From Candidatus Eisenbergiella intestinipullorum (GTDB taxonomy: Bacteria; Bacillota; Clostridia; Lachnospirales; Lachnospiraceae): a stretch of DNA of 36,532 nt. How positions within the stretch are numbered: position 1 is the first letter of the stretch; every line of letters starts with the position of its first letter. Below, one piece after another: positions 1-7,503 of this stretch. The notes beneath the pieces are model-generated. The model saw only the letters and a list, made by a program, of their open reading frames with translations. It was not told where the DNA came from and did not search any database. The stretch spans positions 1 to 36,532 of the forward strand of contig DWWH01000018.1 in assembly GCA_019119815.1 (NCBI GenBank), given 5' to 3'. The translations under genes and the position numbers were made by a program.

Positions 1-206
1 GGAAGAAATCCTCCACAATCTTCTGCTCCCAGTACGATCCCAGCGGATGGTACGACCAGCTCGGCGGCGATGAAAGCCCTCTTGCTGAAGCCATCCTTGA
101 CCGCATCATGCACGATGCCTACAAGATCAACATCGTTCCGACGGACCCCTCCAACTATCGCTCTATGAGAGAAGTATACGGATTGGATCCGGCGCTGAGC
201 GAATAA
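1..206 (+). CDS. istB: IS21-family transposition helper ATPase IstB, C-terminal fragment
   Basis: Only the last 67 or so codons are present, read in the frame that starts at base 3 and ends at TAA 204-206. The peptide contains SQYDPSGWYDQLGG, then AILDRIMHDAYKI and a terminal SMREVYGL, which matches the end of IstB/DnaC-like AAA+ ATPases of IS21-type elements. In that family IstB binds ATP and target DNA and directs the IstA transposase. The upstream part, with Walker A and B motifs and istA, lies outside the window, so I cannot tell whether the element is intact. The IS terminal repeats follow at 293-350, consistent with this being the right end of the element. Confidence 0.85.
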   Translation, partial: KKSSTIFCSQYDPSGWYDQLGGDESPLAEAILDRIMHDAYKINIVPTDPSNYRSMREVYGLDPALSE

Positions 207-228
207 TCATTAGCAGCTAACTGGCGTC

Positions 229-258
229 CCATCCTGGAGGCTCACTTCTTCAGGATGG
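229..258 (+). terminator. Stem-loop after istB (possible terminator, no T-tract)
   Basis: Perfect 8-bp arms CCATCCTG (229-236) and CAGGATGG (251-258) enclose a 14-nt loop, 22 nt after the istB stop. No run of T follows, so a factor-independent terminator is not proven. It could instead shield the element from readthrough. Confidence 0.35.
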
Positions 259-292
259 CGGCTCCGCTGCATTCATTATCTGTCTGGAACGA

Positions 293-350
293 TGATTTCC
301 CCTTTCCGGACAGGTGATTTCCAAAACACCGGACAGGCGCTTTCAGCGCA
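293..350 (+). mobile_element. Right end of IS21-type element with tandem terminal repeats
   Basis: Two adjoining units share TGATTTCC, 5-6 variable bases, then CCGGACAGG: unit 1 at 293-314 and unit 2 at 315-337. Subterminal repeats of about 20 bp that bind transposase are typical of IS21-family ends. The family ends in CA-3', and a CA occurs at 349-350 after the palindrome GCGCTTTCAGCGC, so I place the boundary there tentatively. The left end and any target duplication lie outside the window and cannot be checked. The element stops about 50 bp before the tetR start codon. Confidence 0.6.
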
Positions 351-402
351 CCGGTATATTCATTTCAGAAGACGAAAGAATGCGAGCCGGGAAGGAGGAG
401 CC

Positions 403-969
403 ATGCCGAACAGAACGAAATATGACCTGGAAGCATCCCTGAAGAAGCTGCTTCTGCAGAAGCCCCTGGACAGGATTACCATCAGCGACCTGACTGCGGA
501 CTGCGGCATCAGCCGGATGGCCTTTTATTATCACTTTAAGGATATTTATGATCTGGTGGAGTGGGTCTGCCTGGAGGATGCGGCACGGGCGCTGCAGGGG
601 AAAAAGACCTATGATACCTGGCAGGAGGGACTGGAACAGATCTTTGAAGCGGTACTGGCAAACAGGCCCTTTATCCTGAATGTTTACCGGTCGGTCAGCA
701 GGGAACAGATTGAAAATTATCTGTTTCAGCTCACCCGTGCGCTGATCCGGGGCGTGGTGGAGGAGAATGCTGACGCAGAACGCCTTACGGAGGAGGAAAA
801 GACGTTCATCGCAGATTTTTACAAGTACAGCTTCGTAGGCGTCATGCTGGACTGGGTACGGACGGGCATGAGGGAGGATTATCATGAAATCACGGAACGG
901 ATCAGCACGGTGATGCGGGGAAACATTGCCAATTCCATCCGGAATTTTTTATCAGATGCGTCCCGATGA
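403..969 (+). CDS. TetR-family transcriptional regulator
   Basis: A 188-residue protein. The N-terminal helix-turn-helix (about residues 22-48, ITISDLTADCGISRMAFYYHF) is a standard TetR DNA-binding domain. The all-helical C-terminal half resembles the DhaS-like TetR C-terminal domain. I chose ATG 403 because GGAAGGAGGAG lies just upstream and residue 1 then falls shortly before the HTH. An in-frame ATG at 292 lies inside the IS end and would add 37 unrelated residues. The gene sits 113 bp before the oleate hydratase gene on the same strand, so its likely role is control of that gene in response to a fatty acid or related ligand (inferred from position only). Its natural promoter may have been displaced by the upstream IS21 element. 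Confidence 0.88.
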   Translation: MPNRTKYDLEASLKKLLLQKPLDRITISDLTADCGISRMAFYYHFKDIYDLVEWVCLEDAARALQGKKTYDTWQEGLEQIFEAVLANRPFILNVYRSVSREQIENYLFQLTRALIRGVVEENADAERLTEEEKTFIADFYKYSFVGVMLDWVRTGMREDYHEITERISTVMRGNIANSIRNFLSDASR

Positions 970-985
970 TAAGTTTTTTATCAGA
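945..985 (+). repeat. Direct repeat and palindrome between tetR and the oleate hydratase gene
   Basis: TTTTTTATCAGA occurs at 945-956 and again at 974-985, 29 bp apart. The second copy is part of the palindrome TGATAA-GTTTT-TTATCA (967-983), which overlaps the tetR stop codon. This is a candidate operator for the adjacent TetR protein or a weak terminator; sequence alone does not decide. Confidence 0.35.
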
Positions 986-1082
986 CCCTCCGTTCTGTAA
1001 ATGGAAAAGGAGATGGAACCGTCCTATGATACGGACAGAAACAAAAAGAGCCGCACACAACGGATAGAAAGGATGGTTTCAT

Positions 1083-3092
1083 ATGACAAAAAAGGGAACG
1101 AAGCTGGGAACGGCATCTGTACTTCTGGCAGGAGCAGGCGCGGCGGCGCTGGCAGTCAGGCGGTCAAAGGAAAGCGCGCAGAAGAAAGCGCAGCCTGTTT
1201 CCGGTGAAAAGAGCACCTTCCGCAACACGGAGCTGGGAAAGAACGCCAGAAACAGCAAAGGCATCTATTACAGCAGCGGCAACTACGAAGCCTTCGTCCG
1301 GCCGGAAAAGCCGGAGGGAGTGGAGGAGAAAAGCGCCTATATCGTGGGGAGCGGCCTGGCTTCCCTCGCGGCGGCCTGCTTCCTGGTGAGAGACGGCCGG
1401 ATGCCGGGAGAAAACATTCATATCCTGGAAGCGATGGACATCGCAGGCGGCGCCTGCGACGGCATCAACGACCCCACGAGAGGGTATGTGATGCGGGGCG
1501 GAAGGGAGATGGAGGATCATTTTGAATGTCTGTGGGATCTGTTCCGCAGCATCCCCTCTCTGGAAATTCCCGGCGCGTCTGTGCTGGACGAATTTTACCG
1601 GCTGAACAAGCACGATCCCAACTATTCCCTTTGCCGGGCCACGCAGAAGCGAGGTCAGGATGCGCATACGGACGGAAAATTCAACCTGAGCCGGAAAGGC
1701 TGTATGGAGATCATGAAGCTGTTTCTGACAAAGGATGAAGACCTGTATGACAAGACGATCGAGGATGTGTTTGACGACGAGGTATTTTCCTCCACGTTCT
1801 GGCTGTACTGGCGGACCATGTTCGCCTTTGAAAACTGGCACAGCGCTCTGGAGATGAAGCTGTACTTTCAGAGATTTCTGCATCACATCGGCGGCCTGCC
1901 GGATTTCAGCGCGCTGAAATTTACCCGCTACAACCAGTACGAATCCCTGATCCTTCCCATGCAGCGCTATTTGGAGGAAGCGGGAGTGGATTTTCAGTTC
2001 GGCACGGAGGTGACGAACGTGCTTTTTGAGCACAGAGGCGGGAAAAAGCTGGCTACGGCGATCGAGTGCAGGACGAACGGCACGGAAAGGGGGATCCTCC
2101 TGACAGAAAAGGATCTGGTGTTCGTGACCAACGGAAGCTGCACGGAGGGCACCATTTACGGAGACCAGCATCATGCGCCGAACGGCGACGCCGAGGTGAA
2201 GACCAGCGGCTGCTGGAACCTCTGGAAAAATATCGCAAAGCAGGATCCGGCCTTCGGACGTCCGGAAAAATTCTGTTCCGACATTGCAAAGACCAACTGG
2301 GAATCCGCTACCGTGACCACGCTGGACGACAGGATCCTGCCCTATATCACCAATATCTGCAAACGGGATCCCAGGACCGGAAAGGTAGTTACCGGCGGCA
2401 TCGTGAGCTGCCGGGATTCGGCGTGGCTCTTAAGCTGGACGATCAACAGGCAGGGACAGTTTAAGAAACAGGATCCGGAGCAGGTCTGCATCTGGCTTTA
2501 CGGCCTGTTTACGGATGTGCCCGGGGATTTCGTAAAAAAGCCCATGAAGGACTGTACGGGAGAAGAGATCACGCAGGAATGGCTGTATCACATCGGCGTT
2601 CCGGTGGAGCAGATCGAAGAGCTTGCCCGAAACAGTGCGGTCTGCGTGCCCACGATGATGCCCTATATCACTGCCTTTTTCATGCCGCGGACAAAGGGGG
2701 ACCGCCCGGATGTGATCCCGGACGGCTGTGTCAACTTTGCCTTCCTGGGACAGTTCGCCCAGACGCCGAGAGATACCGTTTTTACCACGGAATATTCGGT
2801 GCGCACGGCAATGGAAGCAGTTTATGGCCTGCTCGGCGTGGACAGAGGCGTACCGGAGGTCTGGGGCAGCGTATACGATATACGCGATCTGCTGGATGCT
2901 TCCGTGAAGCTGATGGACGGAAGCTCTCCGCTGGACGCCGGACTTCCGGGGCCTCTGAACGCTCTGAAAAAACCGTTTTTGCATCTGATCCGGGGAACGG
3001 TGATCGAAAAGCTGCTTGCCGATCATGGGGTTGTGCCCCAGGAAACGCCGCCGGCCTGTTACAGCATCATATTTCCTTCGATTTCATCATAG
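1083..3092 (+). CDS. ohyA: Oleate hydratase (MCRA family, FAD-dependent) with N-terminal extension
   Basis: A 669-residue protein of the myosin-cross-reactive-antigen family, which uses FAD structurally to add water across the cis-9 double bond of oleate and linoleate, giving 10-hydroxy fatty acids. Visible marks: the dinucleotide-binding loop GSGLASLAAACF (residues 89-100), the GGREMEDHFECLWDLF segment (139-154) that carries the family's catalytic Glu, and FLHHIGGLPDFSALKFTRYNQYESL in mid-protein. Family members usually begin near the equivalent of residue 61 (GIYYSSGNYEAF). Here about 60 extra residues precede it, including a hydrophobic stretch (10-25) followed by RRSKES, which looks like a membrane anchor or signal-like segment. 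The start ATG 1083 has AGAAAGGA upstream. The last 34 bp overlap the convergent DUF2264 gene. Likely role: detoxifying host or dietary unsaturated fatty acids. Confidence 0.93.
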   Translation: MTKKGTKLGTASVLLAGAGAAALAVRRSKESAQKKAQPVSGEKSTFRNTELGKNARNSKGIYYSSGNYEAFVRPEKPEGVEEKSAYIVGSGLASLAAACFLVRDGRMPGENIHILEAMDIAGGACDGINDPTRGYVMRGGREMEDHFECLWDLFRSIPSLEIPGASVLDEFYRLNKHDPNYSLCRATQKRGQDAHTDGKFNLSRKGCMEIMKLFLTKDEDLYDKTIEDVFDDEVFSSTFWLYWRTMFAFENWHSALEMKLYFQRFLHHIGGLPDFSALKFTRYNQYESLILPMQRYLEEAGVDFQFGTEVTNVLFEHRGGKKLATAIECRTNGTERGILLTEKDLVFVTNGSCTEGTIYGDQHHAPNGDAEVKTSGCWNLWKNIAKQDPAFGRPEKFCSDIAKTNWESATVTTLDDRILPYITNICKRDPRTGKVVTGGIVSCRDSAWLLSWTINRQGQFKKQDPEQVCIWLYGLFTDVPGDFVKKPMKDCTGEEITQEWLYHIGVPVEQIEELARNSAVCVPTMMPYITAFFMPRTKGDRPDVIPDGCVNFAFLGQFAQTPRDTVFTTEYSVRTAMEAVYGLLGVDRGVPEVWGSVYDIRDLLDASVKLMDGSSPLDAGLPGPLNALKKPFLHLIRGTVIEKLLADHGVVPQETPPACYSIIFPSISS

Positions 3093-5182
3093 TTGATCTT
3101 CCGGACGGTCCCGTCCTTCAGCTCAATGGTGACGGTTCCGTAAGCGCCGGTCCCCTTTCCGTCTTCGTAGGAAATGGAGCGGATGGGGAAGAGTTCCTCG
3201 TCGGTGAAGTCCTCTGCGCTTTCCTTCGTGATCACCTGAGAGATCATCACATAGGGTTCCCATCCTCCGTACTGCTTTTTAAAGGTGGAAGAAGCATAGA
3301 GAACGATGGAACGGTCGGAATCCGGATTGGTTCCCTTACTGGTAAGCAGGTTCAGCTCCTCCCAGCCGTCGTAAACGGTCATCGCCATCTGACGGTCCTT
3401 TCCTTGAGAGTCTTTTCCCTTCAGGATAATGGCCTTTGCGGTCTTCGTTTCAGCTCCGGACAGATAGGAAGCGGCCGTCAGCTGTTCTCCGGCGGGGCGG
3501 ATGATCTGTGTGCCGTTGTCCGGGAAGCCGTAGGAACCGAGGGTGAAGGTCACGGGCCTGCGGTGCAGCTTGTGGCGGTCCGCCCGCATCACGCCGCAGG
3601 AAACCGGAAAGTCCGCCAGGTTGACGGCCTGCATCCAGTGCTCCTCCGTATTCATATCAAAATGAAAATACTCTCTGCGGTACAGTACGCCGTCCCGCTC
3701 TCCGGACCAGAAGATCACGTTGGGGGTCTGGAGCGTGTCGGTGGTTACATCCTTCAGGATATACTGCTGTGCTTCGACCTCGCCCACCCGTACGGGCTCG
3801 CCCTTCTGCGGGACCGGGGAGGATTCCCAGGGATATTTGGTGTTGAAGGAAAGCTTTCCGTAATTCCACATTCCGTGGAGATCGCCGGGATCCTTAACCA
3901 CCTTTCCGGTGCGCAGCACGGTTTCTCCGTTGGCTTCATGATTGGTAAAGCAAAGGGCGGGACCGTTCAGAACGGTGTCCTTCACCTGGCCGGGACCCAG
4001 CTTTTCCCAGGTGCCGTTATTTTCCTTTGCGGTCCAGAACGGATGATCCGCAGGAAGATGCAGGCACAGGAAGGCCTTCCCCATCCAGAAGGGAGATTCC
4101 GCGCAGGAATAGCCCTGCACCAGGGGAGAAAACTGACCATAGAAGCCCAGCGTGAACGCGCCCTTATACAGCACGTCGTCTCTGGACAGAAACTGCATCA
4201 GCGCGCCGGAGGAGATGCGTCTGGCAAGTCCGGGATCAGCAGTCGGATGCTTCAGGAACAGATTGCCGTCGAAGGCGCTGGTGGAGGCATTGCGGTAGAT
4301 GTTGCTCCTGCCCCACATGTTGGTGAAGCCGTCCCTGTCGAAAAAGTCCGCGTAGGTTTTCATCAGCTGATTGGAGTGCTCCTCAAAACGGGCTGCGATG
4401 TCCGGCGCGTTTTCATAGCCGTACCACTGATTCCAGATGGGGGCATATACGTTGAAGGCCCAGCAGGAATAGTAGTCAAAGGCATGTCCATCCCGATACC
4501 AGCCGTCTCCCACATAGAAATTCAGAACGGCCTGGGCGTGATCCAGCATCACATCCTCTTCGATCGGATAGCCTTCCATGTGCAGAAAAGCCATGTCCAG
4601 CATGTTGAACAGACGCCAGTTCTGCGGTACGGTGCTGGCATGGGCGAAGCCGGTGAGGAAGGCGGCGATCAGGTCCTTTTCCTCCTTCGTATACGTGGCC
4701 CAGATCTCGTCCCGGCAGATCCACAGACAGATGACCAGCGCGCAGGTTTCCACCGTCTGCTGATAGGAGCGGAAGGGCTGGTTTCCGGTCATGGCCTGAA
4801 GCTGTCCGTAGGTTCCCGCCGATACCGGATCTTTCGGTGTACAGGTGCGCAGCACCTGGCTTTTGTAATACTCCCGCATGGAATACCCGCAGACAGTCAG
4901 CTCCGGATCGTCATGGATCAGGGGAGCAGCGATAAAAAAGCTCCTGGCAAGGCCTTCGAACATTTCCGCCTTTTTCTCCGTTTCCAGAGCATCGGGGGAA
5001 GCGTTCTTATGAGGATAGGTGATCTCCGTCTCCTTTCTGGGAAGCACTACCGGATCCTCAAAATGGGCGATATTCTGAAAGATTCCGTCCAGCAGGTACT
5101 TCCCCGCTTCGATCCAGCTTTCCCGGACCAGCCCGGTATAGGGGCTCCTTTCAAAATCGAGTGTCTGAGGCTTGAATGCCAT
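3059..5182 (-). CDS. DUF2264 domain protein, probable carbohydrate-active enzyme
   Basis: A 707-residue protein without signal peptide. The N-terminal 380 residues or so (YTGLVRESWIEAGKYLLDGI, WRLFNMLDMAFLHMEGYPI, GDGWYRDGHAFDYYSCWAFN, SSGALMQFLSRDDVLYKGA) match my recollection of DUF2264, a helical toroid-like family. The C-terminal part is beta-rich and resembles heparinase-type second domains. Start chosen at ATG 5182, since GAAAGGAAGG lies directly before it; a longer in-frame opening to 5239 has no ribosome site and unrelated residues. It lies 134 bp downstream of the GH88 gene on the same strand, which suggests joint processing of an uronic-acid-containing glycan (inference). The catalytic activity cannot be named from the sequence. 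Its 3' end overlaps the oleate hydratase gene tail to tail. Confidence 0.85.
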   Translation of the reverse strand: MAFKPQTLDFERSPYTGLVRESWIEAGKYLLDGIFQNIAHFEDPVVLPRKETEITYPHKNASPDALETEKKAEMFEGLARSFFIAAPLIHDDPELTVCGYSMREYYKSQVLRTCTPKDPVSAGTYGQLQAMTGNQPFRSYQQTVETCALVICLWICRDEIWATYTKEEKDLIAAFLTGFAHASTVPQNWRLFNMLDMAFLHMEGYPIEEDVMLDHAQAVLNFYVGDGWYRDGHAFDYYSCWAFNVYAPIWNQWYGYENAPDIAARFEEHSNQLMKTYADFFDRDGFTNMWGRSNIYRNASTSAFDGNLFLKHPTADPGLARRISSGALMQFLSRDDVLYKGAFTLGFYGQFSPLVQGYSCAESPFWMGKAFLCLHLPADHPFWTAKENNGTWEKLGPGQVKDTVLNGPALCFTNHEANGETVLRTGKVVKDPGDLHGMWNYGKLSFNTKYPWESSPVPQKGEPVRVGEVEAQQYILKDVTTDTLQTPNVIFWSGERDGVLYRREYFHFDMNTEEHWMQAVNLADFPVSCGVMRADRHKLHRRPVTFTLGSYGFPDNGTQIIRPAGEQLTAASYLSGAETKTAKAIILKGKDSQGKDRQMAMTVYDGWEELNLLTSKGTNPDSDRSIVLYASSTFKKQYGGWEPYVMISQVITKESAEDFTDEELFPIRSISYEDGKGTGAYGTVTIELKDGTVRKINYDEIEGNMML

Positions 5183-5198
5183 AAAAACCTTCCTTTCT

Positions 5199-5213
5199 GC
5201 CGCAGAAAGCGGC
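5199..5213 (-). promoter_or_regulatory. GC stem-loop directly before the DUF2264 ribosome site
   Basis: On the minus strand GCCGC-TTTCT-GCGGC forms a 5-bp stem, followed within two bases by AGAAAGGAAGG and the start codon at 5182. It belongs to the recurrent leader architecture described in the findings. Confidence 0.5.
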
Positions 5214-5316
5214 TGACCCTGCAGACGGCGATGATACACAGGCCGTCCGCGTACAGGACAGAGGGCGGGACCGCCTGCATGCGTCCCGTATGCGGTCTGA
5301 GATCCGCATCCCCCTT

Positions 5317-6453
5317 TTACCAGATAAAGATCTCGTGACCCGTCAGCTTCCAGATGGCTTCGATGAAATAGTAATCGCCATAGATGATGGGGAATTCATG
5401 TTCCGCATCGTGGAAGGCGGCAGTGCATTTCTGCACGATGGAATCCCGGCCTTCGTCCCAGTCACAGCGCTTCGTATCCAGTGTGTACAGAAGGGTGACG
5501 GCCGCGTCGCGGTAGAGGCTTCGCTCCCGTCCCTCCAGGCATCCGGAGATCTCCAGAAGGCCGCAGGAGGCGATCGCCGCCGCTGTGGAATCCTCCAGTG
5601 CACAGTCCTCCGGCTGCCGGAAGTCCACCGGGATCAGTCCCGTATCCGGGATATTCGCCAGAAAATAATTGGCGACCCGCTTGGCGCAGGCCAGATATTC
5701 CGGATTCTTTGTATGAATATAGCTTAAGGTGAAGCCGTAAAGCGCCCACGCCTGCCCTCTGGTCCAGGAGGAGCCGTGCGCATAGCCCTGTCCGCCATAG
5801 GAACGGATGTATTCTCCCGTTTCCGGATTAAATTCCACGATATGCTTTGCGGAGCCGTCCGGACGGATAAAATATTTCATCGCCGTATCTGCGTGATCGG
5901 TGGCGATGCGCAGATACCTGGGATCCCCCGTCTGCTCATGAGCCCAGTACAGAAGCGGCAGATTCATCATGCAGTCGATGATGGCCCAGCCCGTTTTTTT
6001 CTCTTCGCCCCAGTCGTTCCAGGCACGGATGAACCGTCCTGCCGGATTATAGCGTCCGGCCATATTGTCTGCTGCCAGCCGCGCCCGGTTGTAGGACTTC
6101 TCATTTCCTGTCAGCCGGTAATTGACCACGGACGTGGGAAGCCACCGGAAGCCGCTGTCGTGGTCCATCCCCCGGTGGTCCATCAGGCACTGATCCAGCT
6201 TATCCTCCACCTCTTCAGCCATTTCCCGATACATTTCGTTCTTTGTGGCATGATAAAGCTGCCACAGGATCCCGCCCCAGAATCCGTTGGTCCACCAGCA
6301 CGGATCCTTCCGGCTCAGATCGTTAAAGACCCCGTCCTTTGCCGTATAGGGAAGCGTATGCCGGTTTCGTCCGGCGGTTGAAAGCATCTTGGTGCAGATC
6401 CTTTCATACACCCCTTCCAGCCATTCCTTTTCCCTGATCTCTGCTTTGATCAT
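5317..6453 (-). CDS. GH88 family unsaturated glucuronyl hydrolase
   Basis: A 378-residue cytoplasmic protein, the usual length for GH88. This family removes the 4,5-unsaturated uronic acid that polysaccharide lyases leave on glycosaminoglycan or similar oligosaccharides, by vinyl-ether hydration. Key segments: DPCWWTNGFWGGILWQLYHA (50-69), HDSGF (98-102) whose Asp99 matches the first conserved Asp, AIIDCMMNLPLLYWA (157-171) whose Asp160 matches the second, and YAHGSSWTRGQAWALYGF (224-241) with the substrate-binding His, Trp and Arg. ATG 6453 is preceded by GAGGAAGG; an upstream in-frame ATG at 6525 lies within a leader hairpin and is rejected. It is the first gene of a minus-strand pair with DUF2264 and is divergent from an AraC regulator. 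GH105 is the nearest alternative family. Confidence 0.9.
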   Translation of the reverse strand: MIKAEIREKEWLEGVYERICTKMLSTAGRNRHTLPYTAKDGVFNDLSRKDPCWWTNGFWGGILWQLYHATKNEMYREMAEEVEDKLDQCLMDHRGMDHDSGFRWLPTSVVNYRLTGNEKSYNRARLAADNMAGRYNPAGRFIRAWNDWGEEKKTGWAIIDCMMNLPLLYWAHEQTGDPRYLRIATDHADTAMKYFIRPDGSAKHIVEFNPETGEYIRSYGGQGYAHGSSWTRGQAWALYGFTLSYIHTKNPEYLACAKRVANYFLANIPDTGLIPVDFRQPEDCALEDSTAAAIASCGLLEISGCLEGRERSLYRDAAVTLLYTLDTKRCDWDEGRDSIVQKCTAAFHDAEHEFPIIYGDYYFIEAIWKLTGHEIFIW

Positions 6454-6473
6454 TCCGCCTTCCTCACTTTCCC

Positions 6474-6533
6474 GCCGCCCGCCGGAGGCGCTCAGGCTTC
6501 TCTGTTTCCCTCCTCCGGGCGGCATGCTTTTCT
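6474..6533 (-). promoter_or_regulatory. Long leader stem-loop upstream of the GH88 gene
   Basis: Arms GCCGCCC (6474-6480) with GGGCGGC (6527-6533) and GGAGG (6484-6488) with CCTCC (6522-6526), separated by a 3-nt bulge, give a 12-bp stem over a 33-nt loop. It lies between the divergent promoter region and the GH88 ribosome site and carries the GCCGCC core seen in other leaders of this window. Confidence 0.5.
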
Positions 6534-6607
6534 AACGTTTTATGTCCTGAGCGGCAGCGCATTCCCGTGCGGAACGGAAGGGATACACTGCCTATTTTAT
6601 GCAGTTA

Positions 6608-6646
6608 TTGTATAATATTGACTGAAAAAATATAATAGCCTATAAT
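6608..6646 (+). promoter_or_regulatory. Two overlapping sigma-A promoters for the AraC-family gene
   Basis: TTGACT (6618-6623) and TATAAT (6641-6646) have a 17-bp spacer. TTGTAT (6608-6613) and TATAAT (6631-6636) also have a 17-bp spacer. Both would start RNA around 6643-6653, at or after the in-frame ATG at 6647, so the downstream ATG at 6710 is the supported start. Confidence 0.7.
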
Positions 6647-6709
6647 ATGAGAAAACTAACGGATTCTGTTATCGCGGCCGCCGTAAGAAGCTGCCGCCGG
6701 GAGGAATAC

Positions 6710-7492
6710 ATGTATCGAGCGATTCAGGGAGGCTGCGGGGCGGCACACCCGAGAGCCTTTCGCATGTCCCGGCCGGAGGGACTTTCCAACTATGTTCTCC
6801 TTCTGATCCGTTCCTGCGGAGAATTTGAGATCGATGGAACAGGCTATATGGTCCTGCCGGGGCATGCCGTTGTCTTTGCGCCGGGAACGCCTTATTCCTA
6901 TGGAAATTCCCAGGGAGAATATCTGGATGACTGGCTTCATTTCGAAGCGGAGGAGGATTCCCGTCTGCGGGAGCTGAAGCGGATTTTCAACCGGCCCTTT
7001 CCCGTGCCGGATCCGGGAAGCTGCACCGCTCTGATCCGGCAGATCCTGTGGGAAACCTCTTTCGCTCCGGAAAGGTATGCGCAGGAAAACGTGGACGCGC
7101 TGTTTACCGTGCTCTTCAATCATCTGCTTTCTTCCTGCGAAGAGGAAACGGCCGAAAAGGCGCCGAACCCCTACCGGGAGAAGCTGCAGGCGCTGCGGAT
7201 GGAGCTGAAGAATTCCATCACCCAGAGGCATGACATCCGGGAATGCGCAGGAAGGATCGGAGTCAGCCCGTCTTATTTTCAGCATCTGTATACGGACTGC
7301 TTCGGCGTGCCTTTTCAGCAGGACCTGATCCGGATGCGGGTGGACTATACCAAATACATTCTGACGGCGACGGACCTGACGCTGGAGCAGGTGGCGGAGC
7401 TGTGCGGCTATGCCGGAACGGTGCATTTTTACCGGCAGTTCAGGCAGGTGACGGGGACGACTCCGGCAAAATTCCGGAAGAGACCGGTATGA
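6710..7492 (+). CDS. AraC-family transcriptional regulator (cupin + AraC HTH)
   Basis: A 260-residue protein. The N-terminal part (FEIDGTGYMVLPGHAVVFAP, then GTPYSYG) is the cupin-like sugar-sensing domain. The C-terminal 100 residues hold the two HTH motifs: DIRECAGRIGVSPSYFQHLY, and LEQVAELCGYAGTVHFYRQF followed by GTTPAKFRK. ATG 6710 follows GGGAGGAA at a proper distance. The alternative ATG at 6647 touches the -10 hexamer and would need a leaderless message. A GCGGC/GCCGC stem (6674-6678 with 6693-6697) precedes the ribosome site. It is divergent from the GH88-DUF2264 pair, so it most likely activates that pair when the matching oligosaccharide is present (inference). Its stop overlaps the ribosome site of tcdA. 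Confidence 0.88.
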   Translation: MYRAIQGGCGAAHPRAFRMSRPEGLSNYVLLLIRSCGEFEIDGTGYMVLPGHAVVFAPGTPYSYGNSQGEYLDDWLHFEAEEDSRLRELKRIFNRPFPVPDPGSCTALIRQILWETSFAPERYAQENVDALFTVLFNHLLSSCEEETAEKAPNPYREKLQALRMELKNSITQRHDIRECAGRIGVSPSYFQHLYTDCFGVPFQQDLIRMRVDYTKYILTATDLTLEQVAELCGYAGTVHFYRQFRQVTGTTPAKFRKRPV

Positions 7493-7503
7493 GGAGAGAG
7501 AAG

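Noticed and set aside
967..983. Intrinsic terminator after tetR (TGATAA/TTATCA)
   Set aside because: The stem is only 6 bp and AT-rich, so it is too weak; listed only as a possible operator or repeat.
1001..1207. Small frame (68 codons) between tetR and the oleate hydratase gene
   Set aside because: Overlaps the start of the hydratase in another frame and shows only Lys/Arg/Glu-rich sequence without motifs or a good ribosome site.
2579..5338. Very long plus-strand open frame (919 codons) opposite the DUF2264 gene
   Set aside because: It is the antisense shadow of a well-supported coding region; the translation is low in conserved motifs and has no ribosome site.
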